Notes: generated from the sequence alone by a model not told the origin. A DNA stretch of 64,000 nucleotides from Crocodylus rhombifer (GCA_038503035.1 JAVSML010000962.1:171439-235438); one strand, 5' to 3'; numbered from the stretch's first letter, positions 34,003-46,535 are shown. Program-made: numbers and translations.

Positions 34003-34067
34003 ACTGTGTGCCCTGGGCACGCCTGTCAACCTCCTAGGCTCAGTATCACTTCACCAATGAGGAAACT
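34003..34067 (+). mobile_element. MIR-like SINE remnant
   Basis: GTGTGCCCTGGGCACGCCTGTCAACCTCCTAGGCTCAGTATC...AATGAGGAAACT follows the order of the MIR core-to-3' segment (tgacctgggcaagt...cctcagtttcctcatctg) with changes. It is weak but collinear. Confidence 0.35.
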
Positions 34068-34618
34068 TAAGCTATAAAGTAGTCTTTCTCCCTTGTGCAG
34101 ATTTGGAGCATAAGTGCATAAAATTGCCCATATAGCAAAATTCATTATTAAAAAAAAATTGTTTTTAAATAACAGTTTTTACTCTCTCACCATCTATACA
34201 TACAGATCACTTGCTCAGCACAGCACATAGCAGTGCAGACCTTTGACCCAAAGAGTTGTATTTTCTTCTTTGAAGAGCTTCCAATCTACAGCTACTAGAA
34301 TAATATAGAGCATTACAACAGAAACAGAGTGATTAATGATCATTTTAATTGGAATGTGTCAAGGGTCCGCCAGGTGTAGCACAAAATCATTAGACAAGAT
34401 GAGAGAGAAAAAAGAATGGCTGAGATGGACATCAGTCTCTGGAGGTCTCACTTTGATGATATCTTCTCTTGTGAAAAGTCTTGCTTCTGGGGGTCTGCAA
34501 CCTCCTGGCCATCAGCTCCTTGTAGGCTGTCCTTTGTCTGTGGAGCAACTAAACTCACCTCAATCTTGAGGTAACAGGAAACTCATGAGTAATGGCAACA
34601 CAAAACAATCAGCATCCA
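34068..34618. other. KL intron 4, no recognised feature
   Basis: AT-rich sequence without a recognisable gene or repeat. Confidence 0.5.
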
Positions 34619-35450
34619 CTGATGGGCCCCTGGCTGGGGCCTTTTACCTTCACCCGTTTAAGAACTACCTTGCAGGCTCAGCAGCTCCCTGCTGTGCCCC
34701 TGGCAGTCATCTTGTGGGGCCCTCCTCTGGGTCCCTTCCCAACTTGGCCCAATCTCACCTGAGGCTGGGCTCTCCAGTTCACTCCTGCTGGTGCTCCTGC
34801 CACTTGCCTTGGCGGCCCCACATGGCTCTCCCCCTTGCATAGGCCCTGGGCTGTCGTAGCCCCGTGGCCTGACACCAATGCCCCTTTCACCACTCAGTGC
34901 AGTTTCTGGCTTCCGCCCCTACTTAAAGGCTCCCTGCCAGCATGGTTTTTCCGTGGCAGTTGGCCCATTTCTCTTGGCCCCAGTGCCGCGTGCCTCTCTT
35001 TTACCACATCCAGTGGTGTGTTCTCTGCCTCTTCCTGGGACTCCTCCAGGGTGTGCTGCCACCGGTATTGCTGGGCCTTCCTCCCAGGGTGCCTCCCAGG
35101 TGTGCCACAGTCTCTCTTGTGCAGTGCTCCATGGCACCCCCTGGTTCTTCCCGGAGAGGGTCCTCGATGTGCTGCTGCTGCTGCATCTCCTGCGCTGCTC
35201 TCTGGCACTTCCCAGCTGTCCTCCAGCAGCATCCCACAGCGTTCCCCTGCCACTATGCTCCAGCTTCCCCATGCTCTACCTCCAGCTGGTCTCCCAGCCG
35301 CTTTTTCATCCACCCACTCTTCTCTCTGGCCCCGCCTTCTCTCTCCACTGATTTGCAGGCTCAGGCAGTCCTGAAAATGGTGTGCCTGAGTCTGCCATCT
35401 TGGCGTCTCCCTGCAGCTGCCACTCATTACTTCCCCTGCAGTGAGTGATG
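34619..35450. other. GC-rich block with open frames on both strands
   Basis: About 830 bp of pyrimidine-rich, GC-rich sequence in which long open frames overlap on the + strand (about 179 codons, 34835-35374) and the - strand (about 177 codons, 34894-35427). Neither frame shows a recognisable domain. Overlapping open frames in several phases are what a stop-poor GC-rich repeat would give. It is probably an unidentified repeat rather than a gene. Confidence 0.35.
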
Positions 35451-35997
35451 GGGAGAGTCAGGGTGGGCTTTCTCTTCTCCTTTCACAGGGAGTAAACAAA
35501 GAATATAACCTTCACCCCTCCCAACATACCACATAGAATATAAAAAAAAAAATTGAAGCCTATACTTCTTATACATTAAAGGCAAATTTATCTTTCTGCA
35601 ATGGATTCCATGCCCTTGGACTTTCTCTGTTTATATAGGTTCTCCGTGTGTGTAGAACACTGTTTGTGTGGGGTTTTTAATACCTTTTCCCAGTATGCCA
35701 CTCTTACTATTAATATGTTAACATTTGTCAACCCTTACCACATACTTATATATACAGTGTCTTTTATTCAATATAAAAAGAAAAACTGATAATCACTGAT
35801 TGCATTTCATAGTAATGGCTGGCAAATACTTTTTAGTTACAACCACTGAGTGTATGTATGCCTAATTTCTTGGAAGAGCTGTTCAGACCTGTTTGAGATA
35901 TAACCTTCCCTAATAGTGTACAGTAGCACACATTGTTGTTCTTAAATAAATAACCAATCTCTTTTCCTTTCCCCCAACCCCTTGTTTTCTTTTGCAG
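35451..35997 (+). other. 3' end of KL intron 4
   Basis: AT-rich sequence ending with a strong pyrimidine tract and acceptor (TTTTCTTTTGCAG) at 35985-35997. Confidence 0.75.
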
Positions 35998-36335
35998 CCT
36001 ACACTCTGGATAATGTCAATGTACAGGGATATTTTGTCTATTCTTTTAATGACAGGACTGCTCCTAAATATGGCCTCTATCGTTACGTTGCAAATCAGTA
36101 TGAACCGAAGCCTTCCATGAAACATTACAGAGAAATAATTGACAATAATGGTTTTCCCAGTCCAGAAACGCCTGAAAGATGGTGCCCAGAAGAGCTTGCT
36201 TTATGTCCTGAATGCAGCTTTTTCCGAACCAGAAAATCTTTATTAGCTTTTATTTCCTTTATATTTTTTGCTTTCATTGTTACCATATTCTTCATTATTT
36301 ACCACTCCAGGAGAGATGAAAGAAGGTATAAATAA
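35998..36335 (+). CDS. KL: KL exon 5 (end of KL2, transmembrane segment, stop)
   Basis: The first two bases complete an Ala codon; the exon then reads [37 protein letters not shown] and [20 protein letters not shown], the last units of KL2. A Cys-containing juxtamembrane stretch follows ([14 protein letters not shown]), then the transmembrane helix ([21 protein letters not shown], about 36240-36300) and a short basic tail, [11 protein letters not shown]. The TAA stop is at 36333-36335. The layout is the classic type I membrane Klotho. Shedding in mammals occurs just outside this helix. Exons 2-5 here add up to 744 residues, so about 270 N-terminal residues (signal peptide and first part of KL1) are encoded by the unseen exon 1. 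Confidence 0.97.
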
Positions 36336-39300
36336 TGCTGCTGCTTCAGCTACAGTACTGACTACTATGTCGCTTGCATTCCTTTGGGAACTCTCAAATA
36401 ATTATATGGCAATGTTGTAATCACTTCGGCACTAGGGAGCCCTTTGCACTGCCTAATGCTGTGAAACATTAAAGCTGAAAATGGATTGTGAACACAGGAA
36501 ATCCTTTTCTGGGTTTTGGTATATTTGGTTTGTGAACTAGATTCTAGTGGTCAAATTTATCTCAACTTCAACTGGAGACCTTTCTTTGAGCAGATTATTT
36601 TTCCTTGTAGGCAAACACATTGCTAACCAAGACCTATATTAGTTTAACTGTGAAGACACTAACCAATTAATTCCCCTTGGACATAAATTGCTTTTTGTGG
36701 AATAATAGAAAAATCTAGATGCCAGGTTCTCAGGAGAAAGCCAGATGAGAAAGATAATAAGCTATCTTCCTGGTTAGATTTTACCCAAGTATCACCTGAC
36801 TAAAACCAACATTCAGCTGTAATACAGAAGAAGACTAAATAGAATTAGACTAAGTAACTAGACATCACAAAAGGAAAAAAAATAGTTCTGTTGCCAAACC
36901 ATAAGTCAGGGAGTAAGGACATTGGGATTCTGTTTTTGCTATGCTAGTGACTTTGAAAGGTTGGCTTCTGGCATCACATTTCTTACCCACATTGTATCAG
37001 TTGGTGCTGGCAACCTCCCACAATGTAGTGTGTGCGTTTCTGTTTCTGACCTAAACCAGTCATTGGAAAAGAGCAGCAAAGTGAAATGGGTCATGTTTTG
37101 AGGGCAGGAGAGCTGGCCCCTAGCAAGAAAGAAGGGCTCATGCCTTGGAGATGGGGAAGGGCTAGGGAGGGATCTTGTTCTATTTCAGTTGGTGGACAAA
37201 GAGCAGGAATACCATGGGGTTTCCCAATGGCAGATGGAAAAGCTGAATAGATTTCTTCTGCCCCTGGTATCAGGAAACTGTATACCTGAAAATGGGGGCA
37301 GGGCTATCACAGCATTTAGTATCCAGAAACTTTCACTCCTATTTGTTGTCTTCTCCTAACATTTAATAAAACAAACCCAGAAATTAGCCACTCCCTAGAT
37401 TCAAGCAGGTTAGGGAAATCTGAGTTGAGCTGAGGAAGATGGCTTTAAATTTAAGTGAGCCTAGGCCTGGAGGTTTAATGCCTTTATATCGCATATACAT
37501 TTCACACCAGTATTCTGGTATCTTGATATCTTGTTTGCCAAGAATTTAAGTCTTGGACCATCTATTTGTGGAGCTTATGCATTAATTCTCTGAGAACTTG
37601 ACCCAACTCTTATTGGAATGTTTTTGCTGACTGTAACACAGGGGTGGGCAAAATGGTGGATCTGGCCAGTGGATGGACTCCGTTTCCCAGTAGCCCCTGC
37701 CCACGTGGCTGGGGCTGGTTTCCATGGAGACCGCAGCAGCAATTGCACTGTGATAGCACAAGGCTGGGGTTGACATGGAGACCAGTCCCAGCAGCGCTGG
37801 CATGGGCAGCAAGGTGGGGAACTGCTGAGGTCTTGTGGTGGTGACAGCATGGCCTGGAAGCAGGGCAGAGCTGTGATCTGCAGCCTACATGCTCCGGGCA
37901 GGCATGTGCAGGCTGCAGATTGCTGCTCTGCCCTGACTCCTTGCAGCAGTGACAGCGTGGGACAAAGCCATGATCCACTGCCTGCAGGCTGCAGATCGTG
38001 GCTTTCCGTGGGTCTGGACCATGCTTTTACCACCACAAGATCCCAGTGGCTCTGGTGCAGCTCCTTGCCCCACCGTGTGCCCTGCCAGCACTGCTGGGGC
38101 CGGTCTCCTCAAAAACCCCAGCCTTGTGCTATCACAGTGCAGCTGCTGCTGGGGTGGCCAGGGAAGCCAGCCCCAGCCATGAGGACACAGGCTGCTGGGA
38201 AGTAGGAGTCTGGCTGCCAGCCAGATGCACCATTTTGCATATCCCTGTGTTACAGTCAGTGGAAGTATTCCAATAAGAGTTGGGTCAAGTTCTCAGAGAA
38301 TCAATGTGTAAGCATTAATGGAAATGGAGTCCACTGCTGGCTGGATCCAGTCTGTGGGCTGGACTTTGTCTGCCCCTGCTGTAACAGGAGTTGTTAGGCT
38401 GGAATAGTGCTCAGACTCCAAAAGTGTCATTGCAAATCTGAGCAACTCTGCTCTGTCAACAGAACAAATTAGCTAAATAGTACCAATGTTATTTTTTCAT
38501 CAACAGAACTGTAGAAATCAAGAGACGCAAAATGACTCTGGTCCTTTTCCAATCATACCCATTAATCAATGCAGGAGCCTGCAATCTGCATAAAGTGATG
38601 CAGTGACTTCTTTCTCTCTGCTGGCAGTCTTCAAATGTATTATACTTGTGTTTTCATGTTGCCACATGTCCAGCACTGAAGATGAGTTTTAATCTAATAC
38701 ACTCTGTGTTAGTTACCAAGTTGTGTATCCAGCAGGGTCTAAAGTTGCTGTATTGAATGTGAATGTTTATTTACTGTAAATTGAAATTTATATGTGAAAT
38801 ACGTGTCTTTTATTTGCACCCTACATTATATATTTTCTTTTGGTTAGAAGATTTAGTATCCTTGCGCAAAGATTAATATATTTGTCCTTTAGTTCCAGAT
38901 GTATAGTAGCCTAATTTGCACTAATAGATTTTGCTATCAGGATTAATGTGACAAATTCTGGGTAAGTGATAAAATAGAGTAAATGTATATTAGCCTGCTA
39001 GGATTTGCTGAGGAAAATATATTTAAAAATGTTGTGGTGTTTCTACATTAACCCACTGCCATATGGTACTGCATGGACTGCAAAGAGACAGTTCTCCCTG
39101 AATATATGGAGTGCTAAATTGGTTTCTCTGTGTCATTGCAATGAATCACTTTCTAGTTATGATTTTGATAAAGAGCCTACTGCACAATGTCAAGTGGAAT
39201 CTCAATAGATAGTGAAGAAAATATAATAGTTATTCAATACATACACTGGCTAGATACTACCTATATGCTGTTTTTTCTTTATATAACTATGACTTTGCTA

Positions 39301-40690
39301 GAATAATAAAACAGCAGAACTGATTTTTAGAGTAGCGTACATAGAATCAAAATATTTAAAACTCATAAAAATCTAGTGCAATTCTTATCAGTTTCGTTGA
39401 GTGTCTTATTGTAAATACTTGTGCTGAGCGCCTCTGAAAATCAGCCTTGTTATGCTTAATTCAAAACAGTCTCATTACCATGTTACAATTTTTTTCCTGA
39501 CTGGAAAGCCATTTAAAATGTGTGTGCAACATGCCTATTATTCCCCCATAGTAAAATGTCAGCAAGTCACTAACATATTGCAGTTTAATAGTGGAGCCAC
39601 AGTGGGGGGCCAAGAGCAAAAAAGCATGCCTGTGGTCAGATGGAAGGGAACATACTGCAGGCTTTTCCAATACTTAGAAGAGACAATTTTGTCATCACTG
39701 AATGGAAAAGAATTAGGATTTTTTCATATGGTCTTACTGGCTATATAATTTGCAAGTAAATCATACAGAAATGGTTCTGTGACTTGTGGATATAATATAG
39801 CCCTTTGTGTGTTTTCTTTCACAACAGCTATTAAGTATCATTGCAGAACACTGATCTCTTGGTTTTAGATATAACAATATGCAGAAGAATTTTCATCTGC
39901 CCTACCTATAGAAGTACCCGTGCTGGCTGATTTTATAATGAAACAATGGGGTTTTTTTTTAGACTTTTTTGAGCCAAATGTAACATCTGCTCACCATAAT
40001 TACCCTTGGCACTTTCCAAGTGCCCTGCCTTATTAAAGCACTGGACAAATCTTAGTGAATTAATTGTACATCTCTATCACAGAGGTGTGGTCTAGGCAAA
40101 CGATAGGCTGATTTGAATCACCTGTCCTCCAGACTCAGGATCTACTTGTTTTTATGTAAGTTAGGTACAGTTGCCAGGCTCAGATTAATTGATTCTGCTT
40201 CTCAGTAAGAAAGGGGGCTAGATACCTTTTCTCTCTTTCAGTTATTTATTTGTAAATGGTAATCTAGCATTTTTCTGTGAAAAGTTAATCTAAAGGAGCC
40301 TGGCCTCTGGCTGAACAGCATGCAGATTTCTATCCATCAAAATATGGTAACATTACTTGGTAATATTATGAAAAATCACAAGAATCTGTATGTAAGACTG
40401 CTGCTGCCAATATGCCATAGGAAGTGCATATTTTTGTTTTGATTTTAATTGCGCTAATAAAATATGCATTACTTATTTGTTTTCTGAAAGCTACAGATCT
40501 CATACTTGTATTGTAAAATATTAAATTATATTTTTATCCAAAATATTTTGTGATACAGTTGGGAATCTTCTGTTTCATTTCCTGATACAAGCAGTACAGA
40601 ATAAAAGCTAGAAAGTCTTTGCAAATGAATGTTGTATTTATGTTATAATGACCTCACTTAGAAATGAAATAAAAATACTGTACAGTGCAA
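36336..40690 (+). other. KL: KL 3' UTR and downstream region (end uncertain)
   Basis: No coding follows the KL stop. Candidate poly(A) signals are ATTAAA at 36468, AATAAA at 37365, AATAAA at 40600 and AATAAA at 40668. The longest reading, ending near 40690, gives a UTR of about 4.3 kb including the hAT-like insertion at 37639-38378. The mammalian KL 3' UTR is about 2 kb, so an earlier end is also possible. Confidence 0.45.
37631..38386. mobile_element. hAT-like element, 740 bp, with 8-bp TSD and internal palindrome
   Basis: The body 37639-38378 begins CAGGGGTGGGCAAAATGG and ends, read inward, CAGGGGCAGACAAAG. It is flanked by identical octamers CTGTAACA at 37631-37638 and 38379-38386. No transposase frame is present. 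Most of the interior is one half of an imperfect palindrome centred near 37943, whose arms also include about 60 bp of the left flank (37573-37638), found inverted at 38248-38313. It lies in the KL 3' region, about 1.3 kb after the stop. Confidence 0.85.
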
Positions 40691-40913
40691 AATGGAAACT
40701 TTAATTTCAAACTGTCCACTTTCTGTTTATAAGATAAAGGATACAGGTCCTTTATCTCAAGAGAAGCTATTGTGATAATATTTATATATTGTTTTAAGTT
40801 ACTCTTTGTTAGTTTCCCACTATCACAAAAATAACTGTAATTGTGCTGGTTGACATTATCAGGGATTAAGTCTGTCTAAATTTAAGACTTGCTGGTTTAG
40901 TTATGTAACCATG
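40691..40913. other. Intergenic sequence, no recognised feature
   Basis: AT-rich sequence following the last candidate KL poly(A) signal. Nothing recognised. Confidence 0.5.
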
Positions 40914-40947
40914 CATGTGCGTGTGCGTGTGTGTGTGTGTGTGTGTT
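40914..40947. repeat. (TG)n microsatellite
   Basis: Alternating TG, with GCG interruptions at its start (TGTGCGTGTGCGTG then pure TG). Simple repeat of about 34 bp. Confidence 0.9.
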
Positions 40948-42920
40948 TCAACATGGTTACATTGATAAAAGCCCTATTGTGAAAGATGTTAAAACACTCT
41001 AAAAGTGCTTTTGTGCAACAGCTTATTTTGTGATGTATACTCCCTATACTGAGACAAGCTGCAGGTACATCAAATGTGTTTTGTCGTTATAGGTATAGCA
41101 CTAATTATTACATTTTTTTTAATATGTTTTAAACAAAACTGAAAAGTTGAGAGGGAGGGCATTTGGATAAGTAGGGATGAGGTAGGGGTGGGGACACCAG
41201 ACATAGAATCAAAATATTCAAAATCCAGAAAAAATCTACTGATAGTAATCTTATCAAAATGCCTTACTCCTGTTCTCTTTGTCTAGATTCTTTGGAAGAA
41301 GAACAATTTTGCTTGAAGATATTATTCAATGAGACATTCCCTTGTTGAAGAGAAAAAAATCTGTTATTGATTTGTAGCTCTTTGCCTCAGCTGAGAAAGT
41401 TTAATCCAGTTTCCACTTTAGGCACACAAAGTTGATGTAGGGAGCCTGTGAAAAGAAGATATAAAAAGGCAGAAATTGTTTCTCTTTTTTATGTAAGCAG
41501 TTCAGCTGCTGGAAAGCCACAAGCACAACACATTGCAAGCCTTGACCTTGGCAAACTGCTGATAGCAGAGCATTGCAGAGTTAGAGTTGTGCCACTTGCT
41601 TAAGGTCACTGTTTATATAACTTTGCCAAGATTTTTGTGTCTGTGAAAGAAGGGCAGAATAACAGGAAAAAATACCAGAGATACAGGATCAGAAAAGCCA
41701 AAGGCACTGAGAATGTGACTTCGAGAAATGCTGAGAGAAATAGAAACTGGAAGCTTCTGGGCCAAGTGCTGATTCTTTAGGGGATTGGAATTGTGAGCAA
41801 AGACACCAGCTCCTATCATTTCATGTCCTACTTTGTTCAGCGAAACAGGGCTTTGTATATTCTTTGGAAAGAAAACAGTGGGAAGGACAGAAAGGATTGC
41901 CTCAAATAAACACCTGATTCTGTCATCAGTTTCTCCTGTTATGGGAACAACCTGCTAACTAACTACTTCATTTCATATCTCAAGGGTTGCTCAGAAGATG
42001 GCTATGGTAATGATAACATCATCTACTTTTGTCCTCACAGCTGGCCCCAACAAATCACCTTTCAGGACCAGGCTGATTGAAAGCTGATGAAGGATGCAAT
42101 TGTAAATTCCTGAATGGCATGTAGGACAGGTGATCCAAGTTGATTTCAGGTGTCTAAAGATTTTTATCCTCAAGTTGCCCAGTATTGAGTGGTTCCATCT
42201 GCAGGGCAGTGGCGGTGCCCTCAATTGGCTTTTGCTTATGGCAGGGGTTGGCAATATTTTCCGGAGGTGGGCTTTAATGACCCAGCTCACTGTGAAGGCA
42301 GGCTGATGCTAGGATCAACCTGTGGTACATTGCCAAAGACCCTCCTCAATGGACTGGATCCAAAGGCTCTGTGAGGTGGAGTCAACCTGCAGGCCTGACC
42401 CCTGTTTTCTGGCATATTGTAAGATGGTCTTGGTGTTCCTGGTCTTATTTCTTGTAGCTGTGTGTGAAGGCTTAAAGTGGTGATTTTGGGGGAATACAGG
42501 GATAAACAATTGCCACCAAATGGAGGGAATTTGAGTCAGTGACCCAAGAGGTACCTTCTTGTCCCATGTTCCTGTCTGCTCTGGGAATTTGTGTATTTTA
42601 GGTTGGAAATAAGTCTCCCGGGTTTATTTTGGATTGTCTTCTGGGTTCTGAAGCTGATAATACTGCTCTGTGCTTCCATCGTTAGTTCCTTCTCCTAATG
42701 GGAACACCTGAGTATTGACTGAATTAAAAGGAGTCAAAGCACAAATTGCGTGATCTGTAAAATAAGAAATTTCTGTAGTCTGACAGTGGCAGTGTCAAAC
42801 ACTGATTAGAGACTACCTTAAACCCTACCAAAGTCTGGCAATGATATTCCAGGAAAAAATAATCCAAATAATGGATCTCGTTCAAACTACTGAATCGTAT
42901 GAGTTATCCAAGGCAAACTG
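40948..42920. other. Intergenic sequence between KL and CR1
   Basis: I see no gene. A short stretch near 42241-42265 (GCAGGGGTTGGCAATATTTTCC) looks like an isolated hAT-type end, but no partner end was found. The rest is AT-rich unique-looking sequence. Confidence 0.5.
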
Positions 42921-42989
42921 TCTAGCTCCATCCTCTTTGGAATCACCCTTAGCTACCTGAAGGGAGTTTCCAAAGAGGATGGAGCTAGA
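42921..42989. repeat. 21-bp perfect inverted repeat at a CR1 5' junction
   Basis: TCTAGCTCCATCCTCTTTGG plus A at 42921-42941 is the exact inverted complement of 42969-42989, with a 27-base spacer. The right arm belongs to CR1 sequence, so the left arm is an inverted copy of the CR1 5' end. Confidence 0.85.
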
Positions 42990-43278
42990 CTATTCTCAGT
43001 GGTGACAGATGACAGAAGAAGCAGCGATGGTTTCAAGTTGAAGCAAGGGAGATTTAGGTTGGATATTAGGAAAAACTTCCTTGTGAGGAGGGTAGTGAAG
43101 CACTGGAACAGGTTACTTAGAGAGGTGGCGGAATCTCCATCCTTGGAGGTTTTTAAAGCCCGGCTCAACAAAGCCCTAGCTGGAATGACCTAGTTGGGGC
43201 TGGTCCTGCTTTGAGCAGGGGGTTGGGTTAGATGGTCTCCTGAGATCCCTTCCAACCCTAAGTTTCTATGATTCTATG
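42960..43278 (+). mobile_element. CR1 LINE 3' end
   Basis: The frame at 42999-43193 gives the C-terminal RT tail (DGFKLKQGRFRLDIRKNF, then HWNRLLREVAESPSLEVFKAR). The 3' UTR and the TTTCTATGATTCTATGA tail follow. About 320 bp survive. Confidence 0.9.
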
Positions 43279-46200
43279 AACCTGTGCCCCCTGGATTGGT
43301 CCTTGGTAGACAGCTCTCCTGGATAACTTCTTGGGAGAGGTATAAGTCCCTGGTCTGAGCTAAGCAGGTAGAATGCTCCAATTACATTCAATTTCCATTA
43401 AAATTCGATTCCTCCTTTGGGTAAAGTTCCATTTTCCCAGTAGAAAACCTGGGATTGTGATACTTAGCCATTTGGCAGGCCCATCAGGAGGCTTGGTCGG
43501 TTAGAAAGTAAAGCAGGCTGTCTGCAGTAGTTCAGAATGTTTGCTGATAGTTCATGTCTGGAGTAACTTCCCTCTCTCCCTTTCTCTGTTGATCCTTCTC
43601 TCACTTGGGATGAAATGCTTCTTAATTCCAAAGGCTGAAAAAAAATCACCCATAAGCTGAGCTCTTGGTGTCGCTGTCCCCTAGCTTGGTACTTACTGCA
43701 TCTTTAAGTACATGTCTCATGGGGATGTGCAAATGTTTTACACATTTGTAACTCATTTATCAGTCACATTGCTGTAGGATATGTGACTGGATATTGTCTT
43801 CCTTCCCTTGCTTTCCATACAGTGATCTGGATGGATCTTGCCCTGTGCAGCATACATTTTGATTCTATTTATTATTTATATGCACATTCCTCCAGCTGTT
43901 AACATATTATTATGGGATAAAATGAAAAAAATGCAACCTAGCTTATTATTTTTTCCTTATGTTTCTTTGGTCCTATTTGGTCCCATCTAATCATTCTATA
44001 AATGTACAGGAGATACTGTCAAGGACACACTTAATATTATAGTAGTATGGTACTCCTGTACCTCAGCCATTTGTCTTCTGCCTTTAATTACAGGGACTGA
44101 TCTGAGAGGCACTTAAAAGATTAAATTACTCAGTTCTTTGAAAAAATAAATACAATCTGTATCTCTTTTCTGATCAATGTGAGTGATCGCTGAAAAAGGA
44201 TGCCAAAGGGAAAATTTACAATGATGATGGAGTGGTATTTATTTTAGTTTATTCCATTGTTCCTTGTTTTAATTTTTCATTATCTGGCAATAATTGTTTT
44301 TATATTGATAACAACAGTGAGTTCCTATAATAGCTTCTTTCAGCTGTCAGTATCAAAGTGATTTACAAAGTAAGATAAATGTCATTTGCTCAGCTCTTTA
44401 CAAACATGACAGTCAAGGTGTAGGGTTATTCAACTTGCCCAAATGAATGGAGGGGCTTGACAGTAGGATAGGAAACACATGGTAGGCTTACTGAGTCCTC
44501 TCCCTCTGTCCTACCCATGTCATAATGCTGCCTCCTCACAGCACACATTCCTGTTAGCGTGCTTAGAGAGCTATAGAGTGCAGTAGGATAATAATCTGAA
44601 ACCATAACATCACTTAAAATAAATCTATAGCCACAGTCTGTGCATTTCATCAAACTGTCTAAAGCCATGCGTTAAAACATCCATGGTGGCGCACACTGCA
44701 CCAGTACGGAGACAATTATTAATGCAAGGTGTCCCACTCATTGCCAGGGAGCTGATTTTGTTGCTGAAAAGGTGCAGAGTGCAAGAAGGGTAACAAGCCT
44801 GATTAGGTCCTTGAGGTTTAAGGCATGTGGCCCATTTTTCCAAGAGTGGCCTCTATAATTAACTCGTATTGTTTCCATGAGACTTGGAGGGATTTTTCTG
44901 GTTTCTGTGGAAATACCACACATTCAGAGGGAATATGGCCTTGTTTCTTTTATTTGGTGCCTTAGCAGCTACTGCAGAGGAAGCAGTTCCCAGTGCAGTC
45001 TTCTAACTAAGGAGCCAGCATCTTTGTGACTATACACAAAGATTCAGGTCTGCCAGGGTATAACTTGGGAAACAGTTGTGGAGTTTGGTGTCTGCCAGGA
45101 TTTGTTCCTCACTCAGTGAACTGATAAAAATGTTGCTGCTGCTGGAGGCAATAATGCATATAACTCTGTTATCTCCGTCAGCAGCAATCTCTCCTAACGT
45201 ATCTGAGTACCTATTTTTCAAAGAGATAAGCCTGTTTTTCAAGCAGATTTTCAGTTATACGGTCAACCATTTCCCTCTGTCTGTATCATTGTTTGTCTAT
45301 CTTTTGATGCCTGAACATGCCAGACATTTAGCAAAACACGTTATTCGTCCTGTTTCACGGTGTTGGGGTTTCCATGGCAGATGCGTTCAGCTGCTCTCCT
45401 TCTCCCAGATCAGCTTTGACCCAATTATATTTCTGTCCCCAAGGCTCTTTATAAGTGAAGTAACCCTGAGACACGCCTTTCTTTGATTTCCAGGCCACAA
45501 GTCGGGTACTTCAAGCCAAGTCTTTTTATCATTAAACTTCTCTTCCTGAAACAAAATTGCACAGATGCTAATCAGGATAACTGTTGACTGGTACACATTG
45601 ACTTAGAATGCTTTCTTACTTTAAACAAGAAAACAGCTTTCTTCTGAGGAGGCCATTTGAAAGGTCACCCCTTCCCCACAGTGTTTTGTGACCCACCTGG
45701 TCTCACACCAGCAATTCCCACTTGGAGAAGTTGTTCTGGGGTCCATGCTGGCGCACCCTTTGCCCCTCACTCACTAGCTTCCATTGCTAAGAAAGCTGCC
45801 TGTGCCCTGAGCTAAGGCCTGGGGAGTGATGGCAATGGAGGGAGGTTGGTCACAGGGAGGATGAGGCAGGGAACTGGAAAGTAACGGGGAATACTTTCTG
45901 GCTGTGAAACACATTGGCTGCCCTATAGGTATCTCCAGATATGCCCCTTGTGCAAGGTGTTTGGATACTGTGCTAACACAGGTGGTGTGTACACCTGAGA
46001 AGCTAGACACAAGCTCCCTCTCTCCTAATCTTAAGAGAAGCTGCAGAGAAGCTTCTTTCCTCAGCATGGATTGCCAAAAGGCTGTGAGGAACAACATGGA
46101 TGAACCTTACCTGTTTCCCTCCAACCCCCTCCGCTCCCTTTCCCCTCACTTTATCTGCTGGGAACAGCCTACATGTAATGAGCAGAACTGTGCTGTTGAT

Positions 46201-46535
46201 GGGCAGTGACCTAGGGAAGGGGGAAGGGGTCTGACCAGACTGGTCTTTCCTTTGCAGTAGCTGTGGAAAAGGGATACAATCCTGCCAAGAATCTTGTCAA
46301 GGAAGCAGGGGAGATCTGGGTAAAAGGATAAAAGCCTTGATTGACAACATTTCTAGCCATTCTGCATGTGGATAGGCTGCTAAACTGAGGCCTAGCCTGG
46401 TCCCTAGCCTGGTAGTTGGAAGAGGGGAGAAGGGGCTGTAAGAATGCAGCAAAGTTCTGCCTTTGCCAGGGGAAGAAAAGACACACACAGGACCCCTGAC
46501 CCCTGCATACAGAAAATTAGGAAACTTCTTAGTGT
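43279..46535. other. Intergenic sequence, no recognised feature
   Basis: Several open frames of up to about 136 codons occur on both strands, but none has a recognisable domain or a splice-consistent neighbour. No RNA gene or repeat family was recognised. Confidence 0.5.

Noticed and set aside
34835..35427. Protein gene on either strand near 35 kb
   Set aside because: Open frames overlap on both strands, have no domain, and lie in a stop-poor GC-rich block inside KL intron 4.
42241..42265. Complete hAT-like element
   Set aside because: Only one CAGGGGTTGGCAA-type end is visible, with no partner end or duplication.
45076..45486. 136-codon + strand open frame as a gene
   Set aside because: No domain, no splice context, and a comparable antisense frame nearby; treated as chance.
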